A stretch of DNA of 64,000 nucleotides from Erythrobacter colymbi (lineage in GTDB: Bacteria > Pseudomonadota > Alphaproteobacteria > Sphingomonadales > Sphingomonadaceae). Where the stretch lies: positions 31,116 through 95,115 of the forward strand of contig NZ_MUYK01000009.1 in the NCBI RefSeq assembly GCF_002155685.1, read 5' to 3'. Positions 39,149-47,711 of the stretch are shown here, piece after piece. Positions within the stretch are counted from its first letter, which is position 1. Every line of letters starts with the position of its first letter. The position numbers and the translations under genes were made by a program. Below the pieces are notes generated by a model. That model did no database searches. It was given only the letters and a program-made list of their open reading frames with translations, and was not told the origin of the DNA.

Positions 39149-39439
39149 ATGAAGAAGACCTTTGCTCTCCTCGCCGTCGCCGGCCTCGCCCTTGCCACCG
39201 CCGCCTGCTCGAAGCCGGCCGAGGAAGCCGCAACCGGTGCCGACGCCATGTCGGTCGCCGACGAGCCGATGGCGGCAAGCACCGATGCGATGGCAGGCGG
39301 CGAGGATGCCATGGCAGCCGAGGGCGATGCGATGGCGCCGACCGGCGATGCCATGGCGCCCAAGGGCGACGCGATGGCTCCCGAAGGCGACGCGATGGCG
39401 CCCAAGGAAGACGCCATGGCTCCGGCTGCCAAGAAGTAA
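39149..39439 (+). CDS. Small lipoprotein with tandem heptad repeat
   Basis: The 96-residue product has a lipoprotein signal with lipobox ATAAC (Cys20), then a low-complexity region. Residues about 50-94 are six near-perfect seven-residue repeats of the type GDAMAPK/E/T (21 bp each), which likely arose by slippage. It is a paralogue of the next gene (same KKxxALVAVAGLALATAACSKPAEEA start) and is followed by its own terminator. Function unknown. Confidence 0.8.
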   Translation: MKKTFALLAVAGLALATAACSKPAEEAATGADAMSVADEPMAASTDAMAGGEDAMAAEGDAMAPTGDAMAPKGDAMAPEGDAMAPKEDAMAPAAKK

Positions 39440-39469
39440 GCCCCCAACCTTCCGGCTCGCCGGACCGGA

Positions 39470-39501
39470 CCGCCAGCAACCCCTTGGTTGCTGGCGGTTT
39501 T
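39470..39501 (+). terminator. Rho-independent terminator after first lipoprotein
   Basis: CCGCCAGCAACC and GGTTGCTGGCGG form a perfect 12-bp stem with a short loop, followed by TTTT. It closes the first lipoprotein transcript. Confidence 0.85.
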
Positions 39502-39699
39502 CCGGCGCCTGCACGGCGAGCACGGCAAAAATGTGGTGAAATTTGGGCAAAACGTCACGAAACGCTTTGGGGTTGCCGAAAACCTCTGCTAAACGCCGCC
39601 ACATTCCTGCCGTGATTCGAAAGCGCGTTGGCGGCGGGAGTTCAAAATAACGCGCTTTTGCTCATTCCCGGCCTCGCCGGACCCATAGGGGAAATGACC

Positions 39700-39900
39700 A
39701 TGAAGAAGATCGCTCTCGTCGCCGTCGCCGGCCTCGCTCTCGCCACCGCCGCTTGCTCGAAGCCGGCCGAAGAAGCCACCACCGAAGCCGACACCATGAC
39801 CGTTGAAGAGCCGATGACTGCCGAAACCCCGGCTGCCGACGCGACCGACGCCATGACCGCCGAAACCCCGGCCGCGACCGAGACCCCGGCTGCCGAGTAA
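39700..39900 (+). CDS. Small lipoprotein, Ala/Thr/Glu-rich, paralogue of 39149-39439
   Basis: The 66-residue product has a lipobox ATAAC (Cys19) and then 47 residues rich in Ala/Thr/Glu with an imperfect ETPAA repeat. The first 25 residues match the neighbour almost exactly. A RBS-like GGGGAA precedes the ATG at 39700. No enzymatic domain is visible; it may be an entericidin-like or surface lipoprotein. Confidence 0.8.
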   Translation: MKKIALVAVAGLALATAACSKPAEEATTEADTMTVEEPMTAETPAADATDAMTAETPAATETPAAE

Positions 39901-39951
39901 TCCTTCGGGATTGCCGACTCTGGCCTAGTGCCAGGGACCAGGTTCAAGAAA

Positions 39952-39990
39952 GACCGGTAGCAACCACGGTTGCTGCCGGTCTTTTCTTTT
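39952..39990 (+). terminator. Rho-independent terminator after second lipoprotein
   Basis: GACCGGTAGCAACC pairs with GGTTGCTGCCGGTC, with a 3-nt loop and one internal mismatch, followed by TTTTCTTTT. It resembles the first lipoprotein's terminator in its GTTGCTG loop-proximal stem. Confidence 0.88.
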
Positions 39991-40005
39991 GTGCCCCGCC
40001 GATGG

Positions 40006-40770
40006 TCAGCCGCGGCGGGCCGAGATCAGGAATTCGACATTGCCTTGCGGGCCGGTGATCGGGCTTGTCGCGATCCCCTCGACCGTCCAGCCGAGCCCCT
40101 CCACCCAGCCGCGCACCCCGTCGCACACGCGCTGGTGAAGCGCCGGATCGCGCACCACCCCGCCCTTGCCGACCTCCTCGCGCCCGACTTCGAACTGCGG
40201 CTTGATCAGCGCGACCAGCTGGCACTCGGGCGCTGCGAGCCGCAGCGGCACCTCCAGCACCTTCGCCAGAGAGATGAAGCTCGCATCGCACACCACCCAG
40301 TTGCACGGGCGGTCGATGTGTTCGGGGGTGAGCAGGCGCGCCGAGAGCTGTTCGAGCACCGTCACGCGCCGATCCTCGCGCAACTTCCACGCGAGCTGGT
40401 TGGTGCCCGAATCGACGCAGAACACGTGCGCCGCCCCGTGGGTCAGCAGCACATCGGTGAAGCCTCCGGTGGACGAGCCGATATCCATCGCCACCGCCCC
40501 TGCCGGATCGAGCCCGAAGTGCTCGATGGCATGGGCGAGCTTGATCCCGCCGCGGCTGACCCAGGGATGATCGCGCCCGCGCACGTCGAGCGCCGCATCC
40601 TCGGGCAGCTGGTGTCCGGGCTTGTCGATCTTGGTCTCGCCTGCAAACACCAGCCCCGCCATCACCAGCGCCTGCGCCCGCGCGCGGCTTTCGGCGAGCC
40701 CGCGCTCGACCAGCAGCTGGTCGACACGGCGCTTTTGCGCTTTCGGGGGACGAGGTGGATGGTCGGGCAT
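40006..40770 (-). CDS. tlyA: TlyA-family rRNA methyltransferase/hemolysin-like protein
   Basis: The 254-residue protein has an N-terminal S4 RNA-binding domain (RRVDQLLVERGLAESRARAQALVMAGLVFAG) and an FtsJ-like methyltransferase domain with VAMDIGSSTGGFTDVLL (SAM motif I) and LVALIKPQFEVG. TlyA 2'-O-methylates 16S and 23S rRNA. It is convergent with the second lipoprotein and divergent from the lipoprotein at 40806. The ATG is at 40768-40770. Confidence 0.93.
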   Translation of the reverse strand: MPDHPPRPPKAQKRRVDQLLVERGLAESRARAQALVMAGLVFAGETKIDKPGHQLPEDAALDVRGRDHPWVSRGGIKLAHAIEHFGLDPAGAVAMDIGSSTGGFTDVLLTHGAAHVFCVDSGTNQLAWKLREDRRVTVLEQLSARLLTPEHIDRPCNWVVCDASFISLAKVLEVPLRLAAPECQLVALIKPQFEVGREEVGKGGVVRDPALHQRVCDGVRGWVEGLGWTVEGIATSPITGPQGNVEFLISARRG

Positions 40771-40805
40771 GGACAAGAGGAGGCCCTAGCGCGCAAAGTG
40801 CGGGC

Positions 40806-41357
40806 ATGAAAGCCGGACTTCCCCTCCTCGCCCTCGCCGCCGCGCTCACGGCCTGCGCGCCCGCTGCCAAAGCCCCGCCGGTCGCGACTGCGGGGACGCC
40901 AGCCCCGCGCCCCCCGGTCGTCGCCGCCCCTGCCCGCCCCGAGCCCCTGCCAGCTCCGGTCGACATGCACTGGATGGACGCGCCCCTGACGCCGGGCGCG
41001 TGGCGCTACCACAGCCACGATGAGGGCACGACCGCTCTCTTCCTCGCCACCGACCGCTCGGGCGGGTTCATGATGGTGTGCGAGCGCGCGAGCGGCCGGA
41101 TGCTGCTCTGGCGCGAGGGGACGATCGCCGGCCCCCGCATCATGACGATCCGCACCGAGACCGCGACCCGCACCCTGCGCGCGGCACCCAAGATGGAGAC
41201 CATGCCCTACGCCGCCGCCGACACCGCCGCGGGCGATCCCCTGCTCGATGCGATGGCACTCTCCAAGGGGCGCTTTGCCGTCGAGGTCGAAGGGCTCGCA
41301 CCGCTGATCCTACCCAGCCATGCCGAGGTCAGCCGGGTGATCGAGGATTGCAGATAA
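40806..41357 (+). CDS. Putative lipoprotein, unknown function
   Basis: The 183-residue product has a lipobox LTAC (Cys17) and a Pro/Ala-rich linker to about residue 52. A compact domain follows with WMDAPLTPGAWRYHSHDEGTTALF and RSGGFMMVCERASGRMLLWR. I do not recognise the family. It is divergent from tlyA, starting about 35 bp away. Confidence 0.7.
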   Translation: MKAGLPLLALAAALTACAPAAKAPPVATAGTPAPRPPVVAAPARPEPLPAPVDMHWMDAPLTPGAWRYHSHDEGTTALFLATDRSGGFMMVCERASGRMLLWREGTIAGPRIMTIRTETATRTLRAAPKMETMPYAAADTAAGDPLLDAMALSKGRFAVEVEGLAPLILPSHAEVSRVIEDCR

Positions 41358-41361
41358 GGCT

Positions 41362-41467
41362 CGTCATTGCGAGGCGCCCGAAGGGCAACGAAGCAATCCA
41401 TGACCGACCCTCGCATCGAGGGGCGACGTCAGTCCATGGATCGCCGCGCCTTCGGCTCGCGATGACG
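41362..41467. repeat. REPIN-like inverted pair of the GTCATTGCGAG repeat (gene-free)
   Basis: Left unit 41362-41402 starts CGTCATTGCGAG and ends CAATCCATG. Right unit 41434-41467 is the diverged reverse complement ending CGCGATGACG. The gap is about 31 bp. It is the second gene-free version of the repeat pair in this window. Confidence 0.75.
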
Positions 41468-41540
41468 ATGCATTCTTCCGATTCCATACATTAATATCCA
41501 CAGGCTTGCCCCCAGCCTGTCCACACCCGCGCCGGAAACG

Positions 41541-41567
41541 AAAAACGCCCGAGGTCTCCCTCAGGCG
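41541..41567 (-). terminator. Minus-strand terminator near 41550
   Basis: On the minus strand CGCCTGAGG and CCTCGGGCG form a hairpin (one mismatch) followed by TTTTTCG. No convincing minus-strand gene ends here, so it may stop antisense or read-through transcripts arriving from the right. Confidence 0.5.
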
Positions 41568-41602
41568 CGGCATGCTCCGGTGTTACGCGGCGAGGGGAGA
41601 GT

Positions 41603-41800
41603 ATGACGCGGGAAAAGATTATTTCAAGTCTTGTGGATGCCTGCGCAATGACTCACATTGCACCCGAGGCCAGCGGCGAACGCGGCTCTCGGCCCCCGGT
41701 GAAACGCGGGGTCTGGCTCACAAGCGCGAAAGGAGGTGATCCGATGTCTCATGGTTCAGTAGCGAGGTCGGTGAAGATCCCTACGGAGCATACTCGGTAA
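41603..41800 (+). CDS. Putative small protein with a 14-nt perfect anti-Shine-Dalgarno complement inside it
   Basis: A 65-codon frame (ATG at 41603, preceded by AGGGGAG) contains an internal ATG at 41744 whose upstream sequence AAAGGAGGTGATCC (41729-41742) perfectly matches the complement of the 16S rRNA 3' end. The short frame from 41744 is 18 codons (MSHGSVARSVKIPTEHTR). The stretch also forms hairpins (GCAATG-ACTCA-CATTGC, 41645-41661) and ends in a terminator. It may be a leader peptide gene, a strongly expressed small protein or a structured RNA. Coding is uncertain. Confidence 0.4.
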   Translation: MTREKIISSLVDACAMTHIAPEASGERGSRPPVKRGVWLTSAKGGDPMSHGSVARSVKIPTEHTR

Positions 41801-41853
41801 TCATCCTTCTGAGTAAGGCACCGTGAGCGGCACTTCCGGCCGCTGACCATGTC

Positions 41854-41888
41854 AAGGGCAGTTCCCCGACGGGCGGAACTGCCCTTTT
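41854..41888 (+). terminator. Rho-independent terminator of the 41603 transcript
   Basis: AAGGGCAGTTCC (41854-41865) and GGAACTGCCCTT (41875-41886) form a perfect 12-bp stem followed by TTTT. A second hairpin (AGCGGC...GCCGCT, about 41826-41844) precedes it. Confidence 0.85.
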
Positions 41889-42116
41889 CATTTGTGCTTT
41901 TGTTTTTCGAGCGGGCCTCCGCCCGCTCGTCCTCGGCGCTGTTTCCGTCGCTTCGCTACGGAGCGCCTGCGGCTCGCGCGCGTGCGCTCGCGGGCCTGCG
42001 ACCCGATAATCCTCCCCTCTAGGGGAGGGGGACCATCCGCAGGATGGTGGAGGGGCAAGCGAGGATGATCCAATAGTCATCTTGCCCTCGCCCGCGCGCA
42101 GGATTAGGCGCATTCC

Positions 42117-43193
42117 ATGCAACTCACGCGCCTGCCCCACCCCTCGCCCACGCCCGATGCCACCCGCGAGAGCCTGATCGCCGATCCGGGCTTCGGCACC
42201 GTGTTCACCGATCACATGGTCGTTATCGACTATGACGAGGCGCTGGGCGGCTGGCAGACTCCGGTGCTCGGCCCGCGCCAGCCCATCCCGCTCGATCCGG
42301 CGGCGAGCGTGCTGCACTACGCGCAGGAGATCTTCGAGGGCCTCAAGGCCTATCGCCATCCCGATGGCGCGCTCGGGCTGTTCCGGCCCGAGGCCAACGC
42401 CGCGCGCTTCAACGCCTCGGCCGAGCGGCTCGCCATGCCCGCGCTGCCGGAGGAGCTGTTCCTCGGCGCGATCCGGGCGCTGCTGGAAGTGGACGGCAAC
42501 TGGTATCCGGCGGTCGAGGGCGGCTCGCTCTATCTGCGGCCCTTCATGATCGCGACCGAGGCCTTCCTCGGCGTGCGTCCGGCGAAGAAGTACAAGTTCA
42601 TCGTCATCGCCAGCCCCGCGGGCAACTATTTCAAGTCGGGCGCCAAGGCCGTGAGCATCTGGATTTCCGACTACACCCGCGCCGCCCCCGGCGGGACGGG
42701 CGCGGCCAAGTGCGGCGGCAACTACGCCGCGAGCCTCGTGCCGACCGGACAGGCCTTCGCCAAGGGCCATGACCAGGTGCTGTTCCTCGACGCCGTGGAG
42801 CGCAAGTGGATCGAGGAGCTGGGCGGCATGAACCTGTTCTTCGTCTTCGCCGACGGCACCGTCATCACCCCGCCGCTGACCGGCACGATCCTGCCCGGCA
42901 TCACCCGCAACTCGCTGGTGACGCTGCTGGAGGAGCAGGGGCTGACGGTCTCGGAAGCCCCCTACTCCATCGACCAGTGGCGCGAGGATGCCGCGAGCGG
43001 GCGCCTCGTCGAGGTGATGGCCTGCGGCACGGCGGCGGTGGTCACCGCAGTCGGCAAGGTCGCGGGGCATGACGGCGAGTTCACCATCGGCGCGGGCGGC
43101 ATCGGCCAGACCACGGCGGCGCTGCGCGAGAAGCTGGTCGGCATCCAGACGGGCCGCATCGCCGACACCCACGGCTGGGTGACGCGGGTCTAG
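42117..43193 (+). CDS. ilvE: Branched-chain amino acid aminotransferase
   Basis: IlvE makes the last step of Leu, Ile and Val synthesis with PLP. The 358-residue product is of the eukaryote-like BCAT type. The catalytic Lys sits in AKCGGNYAASL, with the GTGAAK motif just before it, and ITRNSLVTLLEEQGL later. It starts the forward block that continues with the hypothetical gene at 43198. Confidence 0.95.
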   Translation: MQLTRLPHPSPTPDATRESLIADPGFGTVFTDHMVVIDYDEALGGWQTPVLGPRQPIPLDPAASVLHYAQEIFEGLKAYRHPDGALGLFRPEANAARFNASAERLAMPALPEELFLGAIRALLEVDGNWYPAVEGGSLYLRPFMIATEAFLGVRPAKKYKFIVIASPAGNYFKSGAKAVSIWISDYTRAAPGGTGAAKCGGNYAASLVPTGQAFAKGHDQVLFLDAVERKWIEELGGMNLFFVFADGTVITPPLTGTILPGITRNSLVTLLEEQGLTVSEAPYSIDQWREDAASGRLVEVMACGTAAVVTAVGKVAGHDGEFTIGAGGIGQTTAALREKLVGIQTGRIADTHGWVTRV

Positions 43194-43197
43194 GCCC

Positions 43198-43560
43198 ATG
43201 CCCGATCCCTTCCGCCCGCCTTTGTGGCGCGAGGCTATCGGGGTGGCCGCCATTCTCGCCCTGGGAATAGCGGGGCTGAGAGTGCTGTCCGACTATCGGG
43301 CGGCGGAAGTCCGAAATCAGAAGCCCGAAATCGTGCATGGCAGGCTTGTTAAAACTGTCACCGGCTCGGCCCGCCACCGCTCGCCTGAAGGACGCTCGCT
43401 TCTGGTCACGCTACCGGATGGGTCGGCGCGGTACCTTCCGCTTCGCGACAGAGATGATCGAGGCTGCGAGGTCGGAAGTCGGGTCGCGTTGGAGCAACGC
43501 GGGAGCAGCTTCATGCTGGCCCCGATCGTGTGCCCGGATGCACGAGCGGGTGACAGGTGA
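43198..43560 (+). CDS. Small membrane-anchored protein, unknown function
   Basis: The 120-residue product has one N-terminal transmembrane helix (about residues 12-28) and a soluble C-terminal domain with [40 protein letters not shown]. No known domain was recognised. It starts five bases after ilvE and overlaps the trhO start by four bases (GTGA), so the three genes are probably co-transcribed. Confidence 0.7.
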   Translation: MPDPFRPPLWREAIGVAAILALGIAGLRVLSDYRAAEVRNQKPEIVHGRLVKTVTGSARHRSPEGRSLLVTLPDGSARYLPLRDRDDRGCEVGSRVALEQRGSSFMLAPIVCPDARAGDR

Positions 43561-44387
43561 CTACCGACCTCAACACCGCGTCCGGGATCGCCGTCGCCGC
43601 GCTCTACCAGTTCACGCGCTTCGACGATCCTCACGCGCTGCAAGGCCCGCTGCTTGCCGCATGCGACGCGGCGGGGGTGAAGGGCACCCTCCTGCTCGCG
43701 CGCGAGGGGATCAACGGGACGATCGCCGGCACGCCCGACGGCCTCGACGCCGTCCTCGCCCATATCCGCGCCCTGCCGGGGTGCGAGGCGCTGGAGGTGA
43801 AGTTCTCCGAAGCGCCCGCCATGCCCTTCGGCAAGCTCAAGGTCCGCGTGAAGCGCGAGATCGTCACGATGGGGCAGCCGGACATCGATCCCACCTTGAG
43901 CGTCGGCACCTATGTCGATGCGCAGGACTGGAACGCGCTGATCGCCGATCCCGATACGCTCGTGATCGACACCCGCAACGATTACGAGGTCGCCATCGGC
44001 ACCTTCGCGGGCGCGGTCGATCCCGCCACCCCGTCCTTCCGCGATTTCCCCGCCTGGTTCCGCGACCACCGCGAGGAACTGCTCGAAGGGAAAAAGAAGG
44101 TCGCGATGTTCTGCACCGGGGGCATCCGCTGCGAGAAATCGACCGCCTTCCTGCGCGCCGAGGGCATCGCGGAGGTCTACCACCTCAAGGGCGGGATTCT
44201 GAAGTATCTCGAGCAAGTCCCTGAAAACGAAAGCCTGTGGCAGGGCGAATGCTTCGTCTTCGACGAGCGTGTGAGCCTCGGCCACGGGCTTGCGCAGGGC
44301 ACTCACACCCGCTGCCAGCCTTGCGGGCGGCCCTACCCGGCGGGGGCAAGCTGCCCGGTGTGCGGCCCCGCATCCGAAGTCCCGTGA
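43557..44387 (+). CDS. trhO: tRNA uridine 5-hydroxylase, rhodanese-type
   Basis: TrhO (YceA/UPF0176) makes 5-hydroxyuridine at tRNA position 34 independently of prephenate. The 276-residue protein has an N-terminal acylphosphatase-like domain ([19 protein letters not shown]) and a rhodanese domain with the active-site Cys in [14 protein letters not shown]-terminal Cys cluster ([17 protein letters not shown]) looks like a metal site. The start codon is GTG; the stop overlaps the next gene's GTG. Confidence 0.9.
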   Translation: MTTDLNTASGIAVAALYQFTRFDDPHALQGPLLAACDAAGVKGTLLLAREGINGTIAGTPDGLDAVLAHIRALPGCEALEVKFSEAPAMPFGKLKVRVKREIVTMGQPDIDPTLSVGTYVDAQDWNALIADPDTLVIDTRNDYEVAIGTFAGAVDPATPSFRDFPAWFRDHREELLEGKKKVAMFCTGGIRCEKSTAFLRAEGIAEVYHLKGGILKYLEQVPENESLWQGECFVFDERVSLGHGLAQGTHTRCQPCGRPYPAGASCPVCGPASEVP

Positions 44388-45034
44388 GCACCGCGCCCGT
44401 CCTCTATTCCTTCCGCCGCTGCCCCTATGCCATGCGGGCGCGGATGGCGCTGTGGGTCGCGGGGATGACGGTGACCTTGCGCGAGGTGAAGCTCGCCGCC
44501 AAGCCGCCCGCGCTGCTCGCCGCGAGCCCCAAGGGGACCGTGCCGGTGCTGGTGCTGGCAGGCGGCAGCGTGATCGACCAGAGCCTCGATATCATGCGCT
44601 GGGCGCTCGCGCAGAACGATCCGGAAGGCTGGCTGGCGCGGGATGACGCGCCCCTGATCGCCGCCAATGACGGTCCCTTCAAGCACCACCTCGACCGCGC
44701 GAAGTACCCCGGGCGCTACGAGGGGGATGATGGCGCGACCGACCACCGCGCCGCCGCACTCGCATTGCTGGCCCCGCTGGAGGCGCGGCTCGCGGATGCG
44801 CCTTTCCTCGGTGGAGAGGCGCGCGGCTTCACCGACATCGCCTTGCTCCCCTTCATCCGCCAGTTCGCCGCGATCGACCCCGCATGGTTCGCCGCGCAGC
44901 CCCTGCCGCGCTTGCAAGAGTGGCTGGACGGGTTGCTCGCCTCCGACCTCTTCGCCGGCATCATGCCCAAATTCGCACCGTGGCAGGAGGGTGACGCGCC
45001 GGTCTTTCTGGGACCAGCCCCGCCCCGGACGTGA
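44384..45034 (+). CDS. Glutathione S-transferase-like protein
   Basis: The 216-residue protein has a thioredoxin-fold N-terminus with [14 protein letters not shown] (CPYA active site), then KGTVPVLVL and the Ser/Asp [11 protein letters not shown] glutathione-contact region. The C-terminal helical domain includes [18 protein letters not shown]. The last residues are encoded by a palindromic repeat at 45021-45042. The GTG start overlaps the trhO stop. Confidence 0.85.
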   Translation: MSTAPVLYSFRRCPYAMRARMALWVAGMTVTLREVKLAAKPPALLAASPKGTVPVLVLAGGSVIDQSLDIMRWALAQNDPEGWLARDDAPLIAANDGPFKHHLDRAKYPGRYEGDDGATDHRAAALALLAPLEARLADAPFLGGEARGFTDIALLPFIRQFAAIDPAWFAAQPLPRLQEWLDGLLASDLFAGIMPKFAPWQEGDAPVFLGPAPPRT

Positions 45035-45093
45035 TCCGGGGCCCGGCGCGCTTTTGGCAGTTGCGCGGGGTCCCGGGTCAAGCCCGGGACGGG
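45021..45093. repeat. Two CCCGGG-type palindromic repeats
   Basis: CCCCGGAC-GTGATCCGGGG (45021-45042) and GTCCCGGGTCAAGCCCGGGAC (about 45069-45093) lie between the convergent GST and LysR genes. The first encodes the GST C-terminus. The same family occurs at 18910, 19171 and 21537. Confidence 0.65.
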
Positions 45094-45099
45094 GAAAGG

Positions 45100-46029
45100 T
45101 CAGTGTGCCCCAAGCCGGTCGCGCAGAACATCCGGACATGCCGCCAGCCCGTCCCTGAAGGCATCGACCAGCCAGCTCGCCGCCGGGCCGAGCCGCGTGT
45201 CCCTCCGCCAAAGCGCCGAAAGTCGGTAATGCGCGCCCGGCTTTTCCGGCAGGTCAAGCTCCACCAGCGTGCCCGCCGCCAGATCGCCCGCCACCATCCC
45301 GCGCGGCATGTTGCCCCAGCCCAGCCCCTCCTTCAGCAGCGAGTGCTTGGCGCCCAGATCCCCCAGCCGCCATGTCAGCGGGGAGAGCACCGAGAACTCG
45401 CGGCCCTCGGTGAGCGGCGAGCGGTCGGTCAGCACCAGTTGCAGGTGGCGGCGGCTCTCGCCGGGCAACACGCCAGCACGCGCCAGGGGGTGCGAGGGCG
45501 CGGCGACCGGGACCAGATCGAGCTCGCCGATCGCCTGCCGCTCCATCCCCGGATGCTCGCCGATCACCGGGCCGCCGATCGCGAGGTCCGCCCCGCCCTC
45601 GATCAGGCAGGAGGCGACCGCGCCCAGCCCCTCGATCCTCAGCGTCAGCGCGCAGGTCGGGAACATCCGCCGGAACTCGCCGAGCACGTGGGCGGTGACA
45701 TCGCCCGGCACCATCACGTCGATCACCAGCGTCAGTGATGGCTCCTGCCCCGCATGGAGCGAGCGCGCCTTGGCCAGCAGCGCATCGACCCCGTCGGCCA
45801 CGCCGCGCGCCTCGGCCAGCAGGCCTTCGCCCGCGGGAGTGAGCACCGGACGGCGCGAGCCCTCGCGGTCGAACAGGGTCAGGGCCAGCTGCGCCTCCAA
45901 TTGCGCGATGCCGTAGGACACCGCCGAGACCGCGCGGCCCAGCGTCTTGGCCGCACCGCCGAAGCTGCCGTGTTCGGCAACCGCGATGAAGAGCCGCAGC
46001 TGGTCGAGCGAGGGTTCACCGAGTTTCAT
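45100..46029 (-). CDS. LysR-family regulator of the pirin/azoreductase cluster
   Basis: The 309-residue protein starts MKLGEPSLDQLRLFIAVAEHGSFGGAAKTL (HTH), followed by an effector domain. It is divergent from the pirin-azoR-doxX genes, and the shared region has an ATGTTC-N9-GAACAT palindrome with a T-N11-A core. By analogy it senses electrophiles or redox stress and switches that cluster. The ATG is at 46027-46029. Confidence 0.9.
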   Translation of the reverse strand: MKLGEPSLDQLRLFIAVAEHGSFGGAAKTLGRAVSAVSYGIAQLEAQLALTLFDREGSRRPVLTPAGEGLLAEARGVADGVDALLAKARSLHAGQEPSLTLVIDVMVPGDVTAHVLGEFRRMFPTCALTLRIEGLGAVASCLIEGGADLAIGGPVIGEHPGMERQAIGELDLVPVAAPSHPLARAGVLPGESRRHLQLVLTDRSPLTEGREFSVLSPLTWRLGDLGAKHSLLKEGLGWGNMPRGMVAGDLAAGTLVELDLPEKPGAHYRLSALWRRDTRLGPAASWLVDAFRDGLAACPDVLRDRLGAH

Positions 46030-46065
46030 CACGCAATCTCCGCCTGTCCGCAGGCCCGGCCCAAA

Positions 46066-46133
46066 CCCGTTCGCGTCGAGCGAAGTCGAGACACCCTTCA
46101 CCGGCCTCTCGACTTCGCTCGAGGCGAACGGGG
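46066..46133. repeat. REP-like inverted pair in the LysR-pirin promoter region
   Basis: CCCGTTCGCGTCGAGCGAAG (46066-46085) and its inverted partner (about 46106-46133, ...TCGAGGCGAACGGG) are separated by a short spacer. The pair lies between the LysR start and the LysR operator-like palindrome at 46147. Confidence 0.7.
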
Positions 46134-46146
46134 ACTTGATACCTAT

Positions 46147-46167
46147 ATGTTCAGATAATCCGAACAT
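46147..46167. promoter_or_regulatory. LysR-type operator (T-N11-A)
   Basis: ATGTTC-N9-GAACAT is a perfect inverted repeat containing TTC-N9-GAA, matching the T-N11-A LysR box. It lies between the divergent LysR and pirin genes, about 78 bases before the pirin ATG. Confidence 0.6.
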
Positions 46168-46244
46168 CTTGGCAAGTTTTATCGCACTTATCTGGAAGAC
46201 CCCGCCGGCCTATCTCCGCCACAACGAAGCACAGGAGACACGCC

Positions 46245-46946
46245 ATGATCGAACTCAGGCCCTTCAACACCCTCGGCGCCGCCAACCACGGCTGGCTCGA
46301 TGCGCACCATCACTTCTCGTTTGCGAGCTACCACGATCCGGCCCGCGTCCACTGGGGCGCGCTCAGGGTCTGGAACGACGATGCCATCGCGCCCAAGTCG
46401 GGCTTTCCGACCCACCCGCACTCCGACATGGAGATCATCACCTATGTCCGCACCGGCGCGATCACGCACCGCGACAGCATGGGCAACGAAGGCCGCACCG
46501 AAGCGGGCGATGTGCAGGTGATGAGCGCCGGTACGGGAGTCGCGCATTCCGAGTTCAACCTCGAGGACGAGACCACCACGCTGTTCCAGATCTGGATCAT
46601 CCCCGATCAGCGCGGCGGCCAGCCCAGCTGGGGCGCGCGCCAGTTCCCCAAGGACGACCGCGCCGGAAGCTTCGTCCCGCTCGCAAGCGGCGTGGCGAAT
46701 GACAATGACGCGCTCAAGATCCGCGCCGATGCCCGCGTGCTGGGCGCGACGATCAAGGCGGGCGAGAGCGTGACCTACACGCCCCGCAGCGCCGACCGCC
46801 ACCTCTACCTCGTCCCCGCGACGGGCAAGGTGCGGATCGGCGACGTCGAAGCGGTTGCCCGCGACGGCGTGGCGATCACGCAACTCGCGGAAGTGACCAT
46901 CACCGCGCTGGAAGACAGCGAAGTCGTGCTGGTCGACGCGGCGTAA
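46245..46946 (+). CDS. Pirin family protein (YhaK-like)
   Basis: The 233-residue bicupin has FPTHPHSDMEIITYVRTG, then GDVQVMSAGTGVAHSEFN, giving the metal-binding His residues of pirins. Bacterial YhaK-type pirins have quercetinase activity and respond to redox stress. Co-oriented with azoR and doxX. Confidence 0.9.
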   Translation: MIELRPFNTLGAANHGWLDAHHHFSFASYHDPARVHWGALRVWNDDAIAPKSGFPTHPHSDMEIITYVRTGAITHRDSMGNEGRTEAGDVQVMSAGTGVAHSEFNLEDETTTLFQIWIIPDQRGGQPSWGARQFPKDDRAGSFVPLASGVANDNDALKIRADARVLGATIKAGESVTYTPRSADRHLYLVPATGKVRIGDVEAVARDGVAITQLAEVTITALEDSEVVLVDAA

Positions 46947-47032
46947 ACACCCCCCCGGAGCCGGCCGGCTCTCCCCCCCTCTCCCCCTGCCGGCCGGCTC
47001 CACCCCCTCTTCAGAACCGAAGGACCAAAGCC

Positions 47033-47626
47033 ATGAGCAACATCCTCTACATCACCGCCAGCATCCGTTCCGAGGCCGAGAGCGTCTCGCGCAGCATCGG
47101 GCAGAGCATCGTCGACGGCCTCGCCGCGGGCGGCGCGAGCGTCACCACCCGTGATCTCGCCGCCAACGACCTGCCCTATGTCAGCGCCGAGCGTTTTGCC
47201 GCCAACCTCACCCCCGCCGCCGATCGCACCCCCGAGCAGGCCGAACTCGCCGCCATCGCCGACACGCTCATCGCCGAGCTTCAGGCCGCCGATGCCATCG
47301 TGATCGCGAGCCCGGTCTACAATTTCGGCCCGCCCGCCACGCTCAAGGCCTGGGCCGATCTGGTGGCGCGCGCCGGCACGACCTTCCAGTACACCGCCAA
47401 CGGCCCCGAAGGCCTGCTGAAGGGCAAGACAGCCTATCTCGCCATCGCCAGCGGCGGCACCCCGATGGGCGCGGATTATGACTACATGAGCCGCTGGCTG
47501 ACCTTCTTCCTCGGCTTCCTCGGCATCACCGATGTCACCCTGATCGCGGCCGACGGGATCATGGGTGTGGACGGCGAAGAGAAGATCGCCGCCGCCAAGG
47601 ACGCCGCGCAAAAAATCGCCGCCTGA
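47033..47626 (+). CDS. azoR: FMN-dependent NADH-azoreductase
   Basis: The 197-residue flavodoxin-like protein starts MSNILYITASIRSEAESVSRSIGQSIV and has SPVYNFGPPATLKAWADLVARAGTTFQYTANGPEGLLKGK. AzoR reduces quinones and azo compounds with NADH and protects against thiol stress. It starts 86 bp after the pirin gene. Confidence 0.92.
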   Translation: MSNILYITASIRSEAESVSRSIGQSIVDGLAAGGASVTTRDLAANDLPYVSAERFAANLTPAADRTPEQAELAAIADTLIAELQAADAIVIASPVYNFGPPATLKAWADLVARAGTTFQYTANGPEGLLKGKTAYLAIASGGTPMGADYDYMSRWLTFFLGFLGITDVTLIAADGIMGVDGEEKIAAAKDAAQKIAA

Positions 47627-47711
47627 GCGCGGATTGCATGGGCGGGGGGCGGCTGACCAAGGGTCGCACCGTCCCTCGCCCACCCTTCCCTTCCTCCCCG
47701 GGAGAACCACC

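Noticed and set aside
41729..41742. Fragment of a 16S rRNA gene on the minus strand
   Set aside because: The match to the 16S 3' end is only 14-15 bases and the adjoining bases do not match 16S or the spacer, so it is not an rRNA remnant.
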